Below, one piece after another: positions 8,830 through 16,461 of a stretch of DNA of 64,000 nucleotides. Positions within the stretch are counted from its first letter, which is position 1. Each line of letters starts with the position of its first letter. The position numbers were made by a program, and so were the translations under genes. Location: assembly GCF_006170445.1 (NCBI RefSeq), contig NZ_VCNA01000015.1:62001-126000 (forward strand). Reading direction: 5' to 3'. The notes beneath the pieces are model-generated. The model was not told the origin of the DNA, did no database searches, and was given only the letters and a program-made list of their open reading frames with translations. This stretch comes from Brevibacillus dissolubilis. Its GTDB lineage: Bacteria; Bacillota; Bacilli; Brevibacillales; Brevibacillaceae.

Positions 8830-9417
8830 CTATTGGTTCAGGGCCTTGAAGTATTTATAAACCTTTTCTAGATTCTCTTTATGCTTCCCTTGCTTTTTTT
8901 CCATACTGCCGAACTCGAAAAACTTCACCTTCCGAATCCCTACAAAATTAAACAGAGCCTTTCTCATCAGGACTTTGTGTGCATTATTAAGCCAGAACAA
9001 CGGATACAGTGTCGGCCCCTTCATGGTCGAGATACATACGACCGACTTTCCTTTTAATAATCCCTCTGGAAAAGTCCTTCCATTCTCCTTATAGGCGAAT
9101 CCAGAGCTAAACATCTGGTCAATATACCCCAACAACATCGCCGGTGGTCGTCCCCACCAGATCGGATATATGAAAACGACCTTATCTGCCCAGAGGAGCT
9201 GGTTTCTGTACTTCTCCAGCTTCGGGTCGATATGCATATCACGGCGGCGCTTCTCTTCATTGAATACAAGAACAGGATCGAACCCCTCTTCGTACAGATC
9301 CAAGACCTCTACGCTGTTCACTTTCTGGTTTTCCTTACACCCTTTTAAGACCTCTTGTGCAAAGGCGTAGTTCAGGCTCTGATGATTCGGATGTGTGAAG
9401 ATCAACAAAATATTCAT
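8830..9417 (-). CDS. NAD(P)H-dependent quinone/flavin oxidoreductase, flavodoxin-like fold
   Basis: A 195-residue enzyme of the NQO1/KefF/MdaB group. MNILLIFTHPNHQSLNYAFA is the FMN-phosphate loop of the family, VVFIYPIWWGRPPAMLLGYID is the conserved segment over the isoalloxazine ring, and STMKGP follows. It probably reduces quinones or electrophiles in two-electron steps with FMN. It is divergent from a MarR-type gene, and two near-identical 14-bp operators lie between them, a typical arrangement for thiol- or quinone-stress induction. Confidence 0.9.
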   Translation of the reverse strand: MNILLIFTHPNHQSLNYAFAQEVLKGCKENQKVNSVEVLDLYEEGFDPVLVFNEEKRRRDMHIDPKLEKYRNQLLWADKVVFIYPIWWGRPPAMLLGYIDQMFSSGFAYKENGRTFPEGLLKGKSVVCISTMKGPTLYPLFWLNNAHKVLMRKALFNFVGIRKVKFFEFGSMEKKQGKHKENLEKVYKYFKALNQ

Positions 9418-9435
9418 TCTCTTATCCCCGCTTAC

Positions 9436-9489
9436 TTGTCATTTGATAACTAAAAGGTAACACATCATTTTTTGGTTGTCAAATGATAA
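9436..9489. promoter_or_regulatory. Twin operators between quinone reductase and MarR genes
   Basis: TTGTCATTTGATAA (9436-9449) and TTGTCAAATGATAA (9476-9489) differ only in the two central bases and start 40 bp apart, close to four helical turns. Each is an imperfect palindrome of the MarR-site kind. On the minus strand a TTGACA (9483-9478), 17 nt, TACCTT promoter for the reductase overlaps the right copy, which fits repression. Confidence 0.7.
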
Positions 9490-9540
9490 TTGTTTTTGGA
9501 TAAGTTGTTTGTTATGTTGGTAACAGAGGTGAATCAAATC

Positions 9541-9966
9541 GTGGATAATCAACTGTTTCAGAAGTTTGTCCGTTTTATTACAGCAGTCCATGAGAACTCA
9601 AAGGAAATGACCAAAGGGATCCAGCTGGAATCCGTTACACCCGTCCAGTATCGTATCCTAGAATATATTTATGTGAGTGAGCCTGTTACGATTAGTCAAA
9701 TTAGCGAATGCATTGATATGTCCATGCCGAATATGAGCCGTGAGCTTAAGAAATTAACCGAAAAGCAGTTGTGCGAGAAGATTACGGATGTCCATGATCG
9801 GCGGAAGCAGTATATTAGTCTGTCTGAAAAAGGGCGTGGGATGATGGATCAGGCTTTTCGGGAGATTGAGGTGCGGTTTATGGGGCTAATGGGGTCTCTG
9901 ACGGAGGAAGAGCGTGCGGAGGTGGAAAGAGCTTTGGAGGTGCTTCAAAGTAAGGTGTTTAGGTAA
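9541..9966 (+). CDS. MarR-family transcriptional regulator
   Basis: A 141-residue winged-helix repressor: VTPVQYRILEYIY, VTISQISECIDMSMPNMSRELKKL (recognition helix) and ITDVHDRRKQYISLSEKG (the wing with the DxRxxx motif). The GTG at 9541 was chosen because AGAGGTG precedes it; a TTG at 9490 would extend the protein by 17 residues but overlaps the right operator. It is likely autoregulated and represses the divergent quinone reductase. Confidence 0.9.
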   Translation: MDNQLFQKFVRFITAVHENSKEMTKGIQLESVTPVQYRILEYIYVSEPVTISQISECIDMSMPNMSRELKKLTEKQLCEKITDVHDRRKQYISLSEKGRGMMDQAFREIEVRFMGLMGSLTEEERAEVERALEVLQSKVFR

Positions 9967-9990
9967 GCAGGGAGGATGTGAGGGAATACG

Positions 9991-10314
9991 ATGTTAACGT
10001 TTTGGGAGTTATTCACTCTGAAATATAGTCCCTACGCCTTTTATTTAGAGCCTATCTATTTTATTTTTCTAGCCATGGCTCCTATAATATTTCTTAGTAT
10101 TAAGTCATATGGTTGGTTTGTCATTCAAGTGATCGTGAATGTTGCTTATTCGGTTTATTTGTTTGTACTAAGTTGGAATTTGACGTTGTCGGGTGCGAAG
10201 TGGAATACTGTATTTTTTGCAATTATATTATTGATGTATCTGTATGCCGTGATTAGAGCAGTTATCGCGCTTGGACGATTTATAAGAAAGCTGAGTAACT
10301 CTAACTCATTTTGA
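9991..10314 (+). CDS. Small integral membrane protein, unknown function
   Basis: A 107-residue protein with three predicted hydrophobic segments (about residues 17-36, 40-62 and 70-93) and a short basic C-terminal tail. I do not recognise a family. The ATG follows GAGGG. It lies 24 nt downstream of the MarR gene on the same strand and may be co-transcribed. Its AT-rich composition is unlike the MarR gene. Confidence 0.65.
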   Translation: MLTFWELFTLKYSPYAFYLEPIYFIFLAMAPIIFLSIKSYGWFVIQVIVNVAYSVYLFVLSWNLTLSGAKWNTVFFAIILLMYLYAVIRAVIALGRFIRKLSNSNSF

Positions 10315-10377
10315 TAATCAGTGGACTTGCCCTCTTTTCCTTTAAATCTCTAATTGATAAGACGTTTTTTTAATCGT

Positions 10378-10428
10378 AAAAGCCCGATGCATCAAGGTTC
10401 TCCGTGATCCTTAACGCATCGGGCTTTT
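10378..10428. terminator. Bidirectional terminator
   Basis: Long stem AAAAGCCCGATGC / GCATCGGGCTTTT between the convergent membrane-protein gene and pspA. Confidence 0.9.
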
Positions 10429-10495
10429 CCAATCGTGGTATTCTTGTCGAGTTACATTAACTAACCCGTCTCATGCGCATTCGCCCTATTTTATT

Positions 10496-11161
10496 CTACT
10501 CTTGGTTCTGTTGTTTCAACTCGTCCAATGCTCTTTCAATATCATCCTTAAGCGTAGGGTCCAGATATTGAGGAGCGGTACGCTTGGCTGGGGAAGAGAA
10601 ATGAGCAATCGCCTCTACTTCCGCTTCCAGCATCAGCACCTTTTCTTCCGCACGGGCAAAGCCTTTGGATACATGCTCTGTCTGGAAGGATACGACGCTC
10701 TGGTTCATCTGCTTCATAGAAGCAGCGACGTTGGCCCGGGAAGCCAAGAGCAGGCGGCGGTGGTTATACTCCTCCGATTGTGCAAGCAGTTGGGCAATGC
10801 GTTCTTCTAATGTTTTGGTTTGGTTCTGAATCGTCGCATACTGCTCCTGGTAGGCAGCCCATTTTTTCTCCTGCAGCAGCTTTTCCTGCAGAGCCAGCTT
10901 CGCGATATGATCCTCGCCCTGCTTCACGGCAAGCTTTGCTTGGCGGTCTCTTTTTTCCATGCTGGCTTCGGTCTCGGCGATCAGGGCGGCTTGTCTTTTT
11001 TCAATATACAATTGATTGGCCAGCGCTTTTTGTGCTTTGGCAAGCTCGTGCTCGAACTCGCGGATATATTGATTCACCATGTTGATTGGTTGTTCATACT
11101 TGTCCAACAGCCCGTTCGTTTCCGCCAAAAACAAATCTTTTACACGTCTGAAGATACCCAT
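10496..11161 (-). CDS. PspA/IM30-family membrane-stress protein
   Basis: A 221-residue, almost wholly coiled-coil protein of the ESCRT-III-related PspA/Vipp1/LiaH family. It begins with MGIFRRVKDLFLAETNGLLD, the amphipathic N-terminal helix of the family, followed by charged heptad repeats. Such proteins form oligomeric scaffolds on stressed cytoplasmic membranes. It directly follows a small two-TM membrane-protein gene with a 1-nt gap, like liaI-liaH. The operon promoter carries a box shared with the neighbouring two-component system, so control by that system is proposed. Confidence 0.93.
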   Translation of the reverse strand: MGIFRRVKDLFLAETNGLLDKYEQPINMVNQYIREFEHELAKAQKALANQLYIEKRQAALIAETEASMEKRDRQAKLAVKQGEDHIAKLALQEKLLQEKKWAAYQEQYATIQNQTKTLEERIAQLLAQSEEYNHRRLLLASRANVAASMKQMNQSVVSFQTEHVSKGFARAEEKVLMLEAEVEAIAHFSSPAKRTAPQYLDPTLKDDIERALDELKQQNQE

Positions 11162-11162
11162 G

Positions 11163-11585
11163 TTAGTTCGACTCCTTTGTATTGGTTTGATTTTTTTCCC
11201 ATTGATCCAAGAAATCAGAGGTAGTAGGGATCACAGGGGTTGCTTGTGCTACTAAGATACCGCCTGAGCTTTTTCTTCGTTTGTTGACCCAGTACAGCAA
11301 TCCACCTGCGAGAACGATTCCACCTACGATCATGCCTCCATCGATGCCATGATGGTGTTGGCCGCCTCCACGCATCCCTCGATCGTGATGACCACGCGGC
11401 CCAGCAGCCCAAGCCTCTCCCCCCTGACTGGAGATGAACTGCCCCACGCTTTGCTTGGTGTGTGTGAATGCTTGCTCATATGGGGATCTGTCCACTCCTG
11501 CTACCCACTTCACGCCAATCCCGACTATGCTGAGGATTAACGCAATGATGATACCTTTCTTGATCCAACCTTTACCGGATCTCAT
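11163..11585 (-). CDS. Small membrane protein preceding PspA
   Basis: A 140-residue protein with a first membrane segment at about 10-28, a Gly/His-rich loop (RGHHDRGMRGGGQHHHG) and a second segment at about 83-99, then a short polar tail. I recognise no domain. Its position before a PspA gene is that of LiaI-type membrane anchors, so a role in recruiting PspA to the membrane is inferred. The His-rich loop could bind metal, but nothing in the sequence proves this. Confidence 0.8.
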   Translation of the reverse strand: MRSGKGWIKKGIIIALILSIVGIGVKWVAGVDRSPYEQAFTHTKQSVGQFISSQGGEAWAAGPRGHHDRGMRGGGQHHHGIDGGMIVGGIVLAGGLLYWVNKRRKSSGGILVAQATPVIPTTSDFLDQWEKNQTNTKESN

Positions 11586-11627
11586 GCTTCATCCATCCTT
11601 TCGTGTCTGTTGTTCTCTACATCTGTT

Positions 11628-11659
11628 ACTATACCGACGGAAAGTAAAAGTACGGTAAA
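11628..11659 (-). promoter_or_regulatory. Promoter of the pspA operon with two-component box
   Basis: The -10 TATAGT (11633-11628) has no good -35. Instead a 19-bp box lies exactly 7 nt upstream at 11641-11659, minus strand TTTACCGTACTTTTACTTT, with direct repeats TTTAC spaced 11 bp apart. The same box, at the same distance from a -10, precedes the response-regulator gene. Confidence 0.7.
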
Positions 11660-11714
11660 CAGACAAAAATAAAAACCCTTCCTCTTTTTTGATAAAGAGA
11701 AAGGGCACGCCCTC

Positions 11715-13010
11715 CTAGAGATTTGGGAATTTCACGATAAATCTGCTGCCTTTGCCCACAGCGCTCTCCACTTCGATTGACCCTTGGTGAGAATCGATGA
11801 TCCACTTCGCAATCGACAAGCCAAGCCCAGCGCTTCCTTCCTCCCGCGAGCGATGTTTCTGCACCCGGTAAAAACGGTCAAAAATCCGCGGCTGTTCGTC
11901 TTCTGGAATCCCGATTCCCGTGTCGCGGATAGAAAGAGACCAGTACGTAGGGTTTTGGCCCAACGTCAGCTCAACCTTCCCGTCCTCCGGTGTGTATTTG
12001 ATCGCATTGTCGAGTAGGATATACACCACTTGCTTGATCCGCTCGATATCTCCCCTGACGGTCATCTGATCAGGCAGCTCGGCTTGCAGCGAGATGTGTT
12101 TTGTGTGTGCTACGGCTTCAAAGGACTGTACCCATTGACGGATCTTGGGCACCAGATCAAACGAAACCATCTCAAACTCAACCGCGCCCGAGTCGGAACG
12201 GGCGAGAATCAACAGGTGCTGGACCATCCCGCTCATCCGTCCGACTTCTTCCTTCAGATCTGACATGACCTCCTTGGAGAAGGAAGTCAAATCTTCCCCG
12301 TTCTCCATCTCGATCACATCCAAAGATGTATTCATAATGCTAAGAGGCGTCCGAAGCTCATGTGACGCATCCGCCAAAAATTGCTGCTGCTGCTTGTACG
12401 CCTGTTGAATCGGGATCATTGCTTTTTTGCTCATAGAATAACTCAGCCATACCGCAGCGATTACAAAGAAAACGAGAATAAAGAGGAAGACAAGCAGAAG
12501 ATTTTGAAACACCTCGAAGTAAAAGGTCACGTCTTTGGCCGCATAGATAGCGGCAGGTCTTCCGTCTCCTGCCACGACCGGGCGCGCTCCCAGAAACAGC
12601 AGCCGCTCCCTTTCCTTTGGCTTTCTGATGTCATGATGAGCACGGGATGGCGTATTCCATTCCAGCCGGAACTCGTCCCGGTTCGGATGCCATCTGGCCA
12701 ATTGCTCTACATAAGGAGTGCCAGCTGTCGGGAAAGCTTCACTTCCGGCCACAACGCCCCCGCGGTTATTGAGAATATAGAAAAAGTATAAATCCTCACT
12801 CCGAGATTCCGCCAGATCGGGTACGACCACCCTGCCATTCTCCGTCGCATATAACGCGGACAGAATATCTTGGCGCTGCTCCTGGTACACAAACCCCATG
12901 AAGAACACAGATACAATCACCGAAAACAGCACCAAAAAAAGAACGATCAGCCACGTATACGTGAAGGTTAGCTTTTTTTGTGTCTGAAGAAACAAATCTA
13001 TCTTTTTCAT
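11715..13010 (-). CDS. Sensor histidine kinase
   Basis: A 431-residue membrane kinase: TM1 at about 16-41, an extracytoplasmic sensor of about 125 residues, TM2 at about 168-191, the HisKA motif FLADASHELRTPLS with phospho-acceptor His217, the N box DNAIKYTPEDG, the G1 box RDTGIGIPEDE and the G2 box GSAGLGLSIAK. A HAMP domain is not evident between TM2 and HisKA. The ATG at 13010 lies 4 nt after the response-regulator stop, implying coupled translation; a TTG at 13037 is possible but has no proper ribosome-site spacing. Probably senses envelope stress. Confidence 0.93.
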   Translation of the reverse strand: MKKIDLFLQTQKKLTFTYTWLIVLFLVLFSVIVSVFFMGFVYQEQRQDILSALYATENGRVVVPDLAESRSEDLYFFYILNNRGGVVAGSEAFPTAGTPYVEQLARWHPNRDEFRLEWNTPSRAHHDIRKPKERERLLFLGARPVVAGDGRPAAIYAAKDVTFYFEVFQNLLLVFLFILVFFVIAAVWLSYSMSKKAMIPIQQAYKQQQQFLADASHELRTPLSIMNTSLDVIEMENGEDLTSFSKEVMSDLKEEVGRMSGMVQHLLILARSDSGAVEFEMVSFDLVPKIRQWVQSFEAVAHTKHISLQAELPDQMTVRGDIERIKQVVYILLDNAIKYTPEDGKVELTLGQNPTYWSLSIRDTGIGIPEDEQPRIFDRFYRVQKHRSREEGSAGLGLSIAKWIIDSHQGSIEVESAVGKGSRFIVKFPNL

Positions 13011-13014
13011 GCGT

Positions 13015-13689
13015 TTATCTTTCAAATCGGTATCCAACCCCCCTGACGCTGTGAATCATCTGTCCCACTCCAATGCCCTCCAATTTATCCCGAAGCATCT
13101 TCACGGTCACATCCACGTTTTTATGAGACACATCGCTGCCAATCCCCCAGACGCGGTCGAGAATGACTTCCCTGGTCAGCACGTTGCCGATGTTCTGTAA
13201 AAATAAATCAAGCAGCTGATATTCCCGCTGGCTGAGGAGGATCTCCTCTCCATTTCGCAACAGTTGATGAGAAGTCCGGTTTAACGTAAACTCGCCAAAC
13301 GTCACGGCATCCGCTTGAATCGGCGCGAAATTCCGCCGTCCGAGCGAACGCAAGCGTGCCAGCAATTCTTCCATCTCAAACGGCTTGGTCAGGTAGTCAT
13401 CTGCACCAGCATCCAATCCGTGGATTTTATCCTGCAACGCATCCTTCGCGGTTAACAGGAGGATGGCCTGTGTGTAGTTGGATGACCGCAAGCTCTTGCA
13501 TACCTCAATTCCGTCCATCACGGGCATCATCCAATCCAGCACCAACAGGTCATAGGACGAGCCTTTGGCATAGACCAGCGCCTCTTCCCCATTCTGTACC
13601 CAATCGACGTGGTAATTGCCTTTCTTCTCTAAGACGTATTTCACTAATTTCCCCAGTTTCTTATCATCTTCCGCAAGCAGAATGTTCAC
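13015..13689 (-). CDS. OmpR-family response regulator
   Basis: A 224-residue regulator with an N-terminal receiver domain (acidic pair EDD at 7-9, phospho-acceptor Asp52 in LVLDWMMPVMDG, Lys in LTKPFEMEELLAR) and a C-terminal winged-helix DNA-binding domain (LLSQREYQLLDLF, SHKNVDVTVKMLRDKL, VRGVGYRF). It forms an operon with the downstream kinase. A 19-bp box in its own promoter is shared with the pspA operon, suggesting autoactivation and control of pspA. Confidence 0.94.
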   Translation of the reverse strand: MNILLAEDDKKLGKLVKYVLEKKGNYHVDWVQNGEEALVYAKGSSYDLLVLDWMMPVMDGIEVCKSLRSSNYTQAILLLTAKDALQDKIHGLDAGADDYLTKPFEMEELLARLRSLGRRNFAPIQADAVTFGEFTLNRTSHQLLRNGEEILLSQREYQLLDLFLQNIGNVLTREVILDRVWGIGSDVSHKNVDVTVKMLRDKLEGIGVGQMIHSVRGVGYRFER

Positions 13690-13724
13690 CTAAGATCACC
13701 GCCAAGTGTAAGTTATGATCACTT

Positions 13725-13756
13725 AGGATATCGAAGAAAAGCGAAAGTACGGTAAA
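13725..13756 (-). promoter_or_regulatory. Promoter of the two-component operon with shared box
   Basis: The -10 TATCCT (13730-13725), then 7 nt, then the box TTTACCGTACTTTCGCTTT (13756-13738). It differs at 2 of 19 positions from the box at the pspA promoter and sits at the identical distance from the -10. Confidence 0.7.
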
Positions 13757-13919
13757 AATGCGGTGTCGGATGAAGATTAAAGCCGTTATGATCTATAGTA
13801 TATTCCATTATTCCGGTTTTGATTGGCAAGCAGGAAGTCCATCAGGCGCGACAATTCGGATGCTTTTCACAGTAGCCGTCAGAGGAAAGTTTTCACCTAC
13901 AGCTCAGAAGTTTTTCTTT

Positions 13920-14621
13920 TCAATCGCATGCCTCCATCGCCCTCAATATCCGCTCCGGCTGTACGGATAATGGACCGCGTAGACCAGCCCTGCTGATCAG
14001 CCCTTCGGCTACAAAAATCTTCAATTGCTCCGTCACGGTCTCACGAATACTCCCAGCAATACTGGCTAATTCTTGATGCGTAAGCTTGACCTCCAACTGA
14101 ACCCATCCCTGGTCTGAATCCAGTTTTCTCCCAAACTTTTGCGATAGCTTATAGAGCAAAAAGAGGAGTCTTTTCCGCACGCTTCCGTAGGCGATGAGTT
14201 CGAGCATTTCCTCTACCTCTTTTAACCGCATAGATACGATCTCAATCATCTTCAGCCCCAGCTCTGGGTGTGACTTAACCACCGCCTCGAATTCCTCTTT
14301 GCCCACACTGCAAATGATCGAATCTTCTATGGTTTCCGCGTACAAACGATCTGACCATGTCGTGAAGAGTCCGATCTCACCAAAAATGTGGCCCTCTCCT
14401 AATAGATCAACGGTTAATTCTTTCCCTGATGGCGATACCCGGTACAGTCGAACCATCCCTGATTTCACCAAAAACAGCCGTTTTTGTGGCAGATGCGGAG
14501 AAACAATCAGCGTTTTTCTTTTGACGATCTTCGCTGGAGTCACATGCTCTAGATTCTGTATTTGTTCCATGTCCAACTCATTAAATAATTGAATCCGGGA
14601 TAGATACATCGTTTTATCCAA
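13920..14621 (-). CDS. Crp/Fnr-family transcriptional regulator
   Basis: A 233-residue regulator with a cyclic-nucleotide-binding-like domain (LLGEGHIFGEIGLF at about 77-90), a dimerisation helix and a C-terminal helix-turn-helix (LTHQELASIAGSIRETVTEQLK). No cysteine cluster for an Fe-S centre is seen at the N-terminus, so it is not a typical Fnr, and the cAMP-binding Arg is not evident. The TTG start lies 7 nt behind GGAGGGA. It is divergent from the DoxX gene; ligand and targets are unknown. Confidence 0.9.
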   Translation of the reverse strand: MDKTMYLSRIQLFNELDMEQIQNLEHVTPAKIVKRKTLIVSPHLPQKRLFLVKSGMVRLYRVSPSGKELTVDLLGEGHIFGEIGLFTTWSDRLYAETIEDSIICSVGKEEFEAVVKSHPELGLKMIEIVSMRLKEVEEMLELIAYGSVRKRLLFLLYKLSQKFGRKLDSDQGWVQLEVKLTHQELASIAGSIRETVTEQLKIFVAEGLISRAGLRGPLSVQPERILRAMEACD

Positions 14622-14741
14622 AACAATCCCTCCTGCCTCCGACTTTGTAGGCTGCCCTACATTCAGACATGTTCCCCCTACTTTATACTGTACTACAGAA
14701 AGCCAGGTACAAATATCAAAAGGGAGAGTGTTTGTTGGATT

Positions 14742-15077
14742 ATGGTCACTTCCATCATTCAGGTCGTCTTAGTTATTATGTTTGCCATCTCGGTTGCCAT
14801 GAAATTTCTGCGAACCAAAAACATGGTGCAGCATTGGAATGAATATCGGTACCCGTTCTGGTTCATGTATGTCATCGCTACTCTTGAGGGGATTGGTGCT
14901 CTTGGGATGCTGGGGGGATTTGTGTATCCGCAGCTGTTAAACTATGCTGCTGCATTGCTTGCAGTACTTATGGCAGGTGCCATTCATGCTCATTTATTCA
15001 GGGCTAGGCATAAGCCTTATATGGCGAGCAATGCCTTGCTGATGTTGGGCTTGTGCATCGTTCTTATTGCGATGTAG
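14742..15077 (+). CDS. DoxX-like membrane protein
   Basis: A 111-residue protein with four membrane segments (about 4-20, 40-60, 66-86, 92-110). The pattern FAISVAMKFLRTKNMVQHW and TLEGIGALGMLGGFVYP fits the DoxX-like family, small quinone- or redox-associated membrane proteins of poorly known function. The divergent Crp/Fnr-family gene may control it. GGGAG lies upstream, though at long spacing from the ATG. Confidence 0.8.
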   Translation: MVTSIIQVVLVIMFAISVAMKFLRTKNMVQHWNEYRYPFWFMYVIATLEGIGALGMLGGFVYPQLLNYAAALLAVLMAGAIHAHLFRARHKPYMASNALLMLGLCIVLIAM

Positions 15078-15690
15078 CAAGTCCTCTTGTGGTTGCTGGT
15101 GGTACTGCTCACCGTAGCCTCTCATCCAGCTAATTATGAAAAAAGAACCTACTATTTAGAGATAAACTATGACTCCGATGATGGACACTTAATTAACGAA
15201 CCCCTGGTTGCTATGCGACCGGAAGAGGACTTTGAATTCATCAAGAGTCAATTTTTTGATGACTATTAATAACGACTTTGATTGTAGAAGATTATATAGG
15301 AATCAAATTGAGCCCGTACTTACTCAATTGATATATTGTCACGGTGCTCAAGTTGTTACATTTCAAATTTCGCTGAAAACGACTTTCTCGCTTACCTATG
15401 GTTTGGCTCGTGTTCCCTCCCCCGCCGATCTTACAAAATTAATTAGTTTATAACACAAATCACCCGCAAGAGGATCACTTTTTCAAGTGTCCATCTTACG
15501 GGTCATAGTACAAAGTTAACGGTTTTAACTTGGTATGAAGGGGTTTGATAAAAGTATAGTCACTTGCTGAATAAAAATCAGGGAATTATTAGGGGATAGG
15601 TTTGCATATACCACTCATACCTAAATCAAATAACTGAATCAAAAATCTCACTCATATATAACAAGCCTGTTCATAATATTAAAACAAAGG
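15078..15690. other. Intergenic region without a convincing gene
   Basis: AT-rich sequence between doxX and the ATPase-nuclease cassette. A 60-codon frame at 15087-15269 lacks a ribosome site and a recognisable family. The one clear structure is an imperfect 18-bp inverted repeat at 15463-15502. The stretch may be the boundary scar of a horizontally acquired segment. Confidence 0.5.
15463..15502. repeat. Imperfect inverted repeat, possible insertion-sequence end
   Basis: CCCGCAAGAGGATCACTT and AAGTGTCCATCTTACGGG form an 18-bp hairpin with 3 mismatches and a TTTC loop. No T run follows, so it is not a simple terminator. The right arm with its flank resembles IS3-type ends from memory, but no transposase is present. 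Confidence 0.5.
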
Positions 15691-16461
15691 TTATTTAGGG
15701 AAAATATAGACGCCTACTTTTAATTTTTCGGAGCTTTTTTTCATTAAATCTGATTCAATACCTGCAGGGTTTCCAATACGTCCCTCAGGATCATATACAA
15801 AACAAACTAAATAATCACAATCTGGATGTACCTCATATGTTGAAATATCAATTAACAATTCTTCTCCAATTTCCTTGTCAGCCAATCCTCTTCTTGTCTT
15901 TTTTACCTCTATTACCACCCTCTCCTTCTTCAAAAGGAAATCTACTCTTCTTGAACCCCCTGCATAGCTTGGTGTCCATTCCTCTGGCCTAATGTCATCA
16001 AAATATAGATGTAATAAAGCACGTAGTAAATCTTGTACATCATATTCATCGCCTACATCTAAAGTGCCTCTATTACCATGTCTACTACGCAATTGCCTCG
16101 CTATTTTATGGAATCTATTGAAAATATTTTCAATAGATTTAATGACATCAATATCTTCTGATGGTCCTATAATCTCAAGTAATCTATTATATATTTGTGA
16201 TACTTTCAAATTGATCTCCTGATGTTTTTCGATTTCTTTTGGAGATCCGGCCCTTGACCTTTGATTAGGTGGTACCTCCAGGATTAAGGGTACATCAGCG
16301 AAATGACCCATTTTTTGTAACGATATCAAAATCTGGTTATATTGTTCTAAATATAAGTTATAAGAAAAATATTTAGAAGAATCATAGTCTTTTTCGCTGT
16401 TTTTACCCAATCTCTCCAGGTCTTTTAAAAAAGTTTCTAATTTAACTTCCATTAATATCAT
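15691..16461 (-). CDS. DpnII/MboI-like PD-(D/E)XK nuclease
   Basis: A 256-residue protein. The C-terminal third is a restriction-endonuclease fold of the DpnII/MboI-associated type: RHGNRGTLDVGDEYDVQDLL (127-146), then RRVDFLL with Asp174, IEVKKTR with Glu185 and Lys187 (the D-ExK catalytic set), LADKEIGEELLIDI and CFVYDPEGRI. The N-terminal 100 residues are helical and unassigned. It overlaps the upstream ATPase gene by up to 20 nt, so the two are translated together; an ATG at 16452 is an alternative start. No methyltransferase is adjacent, arguing against a classical restriction-modification system. The composition is much more AT-rich than the chromosome around it. Confidence 0.85.
   Translation of the reverse strand: MILMEVKLETFLKDLERLGKNSEKDYDSSKYFSYNLYLEQYNQILISLQKMGHFADVPLILEVPPNQRSRAGSPKEIEKHQEINLKVSQIYNRLLEIIGPSEDIDVIKSIENIFNRFHKIARQLRSRHGNRGTLDVGDEYDVQDLLRALLHLYFDDIRPEEWTPSYAGGSRRVDFLLKKERVVIEVKKTRRGLADKEIGEELLIDISTYEVHPDCDYLVCFVYDPEGRIGNPAGIESDLMKKSSEKLKVGVYIFPK

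Noticed and set aside
15087-15269. 60-codon plus-strand frame after the DoxX gene
   Set aside because: TTG start without ribosome site and no family; possibly a remnant but not supportable as a gene.
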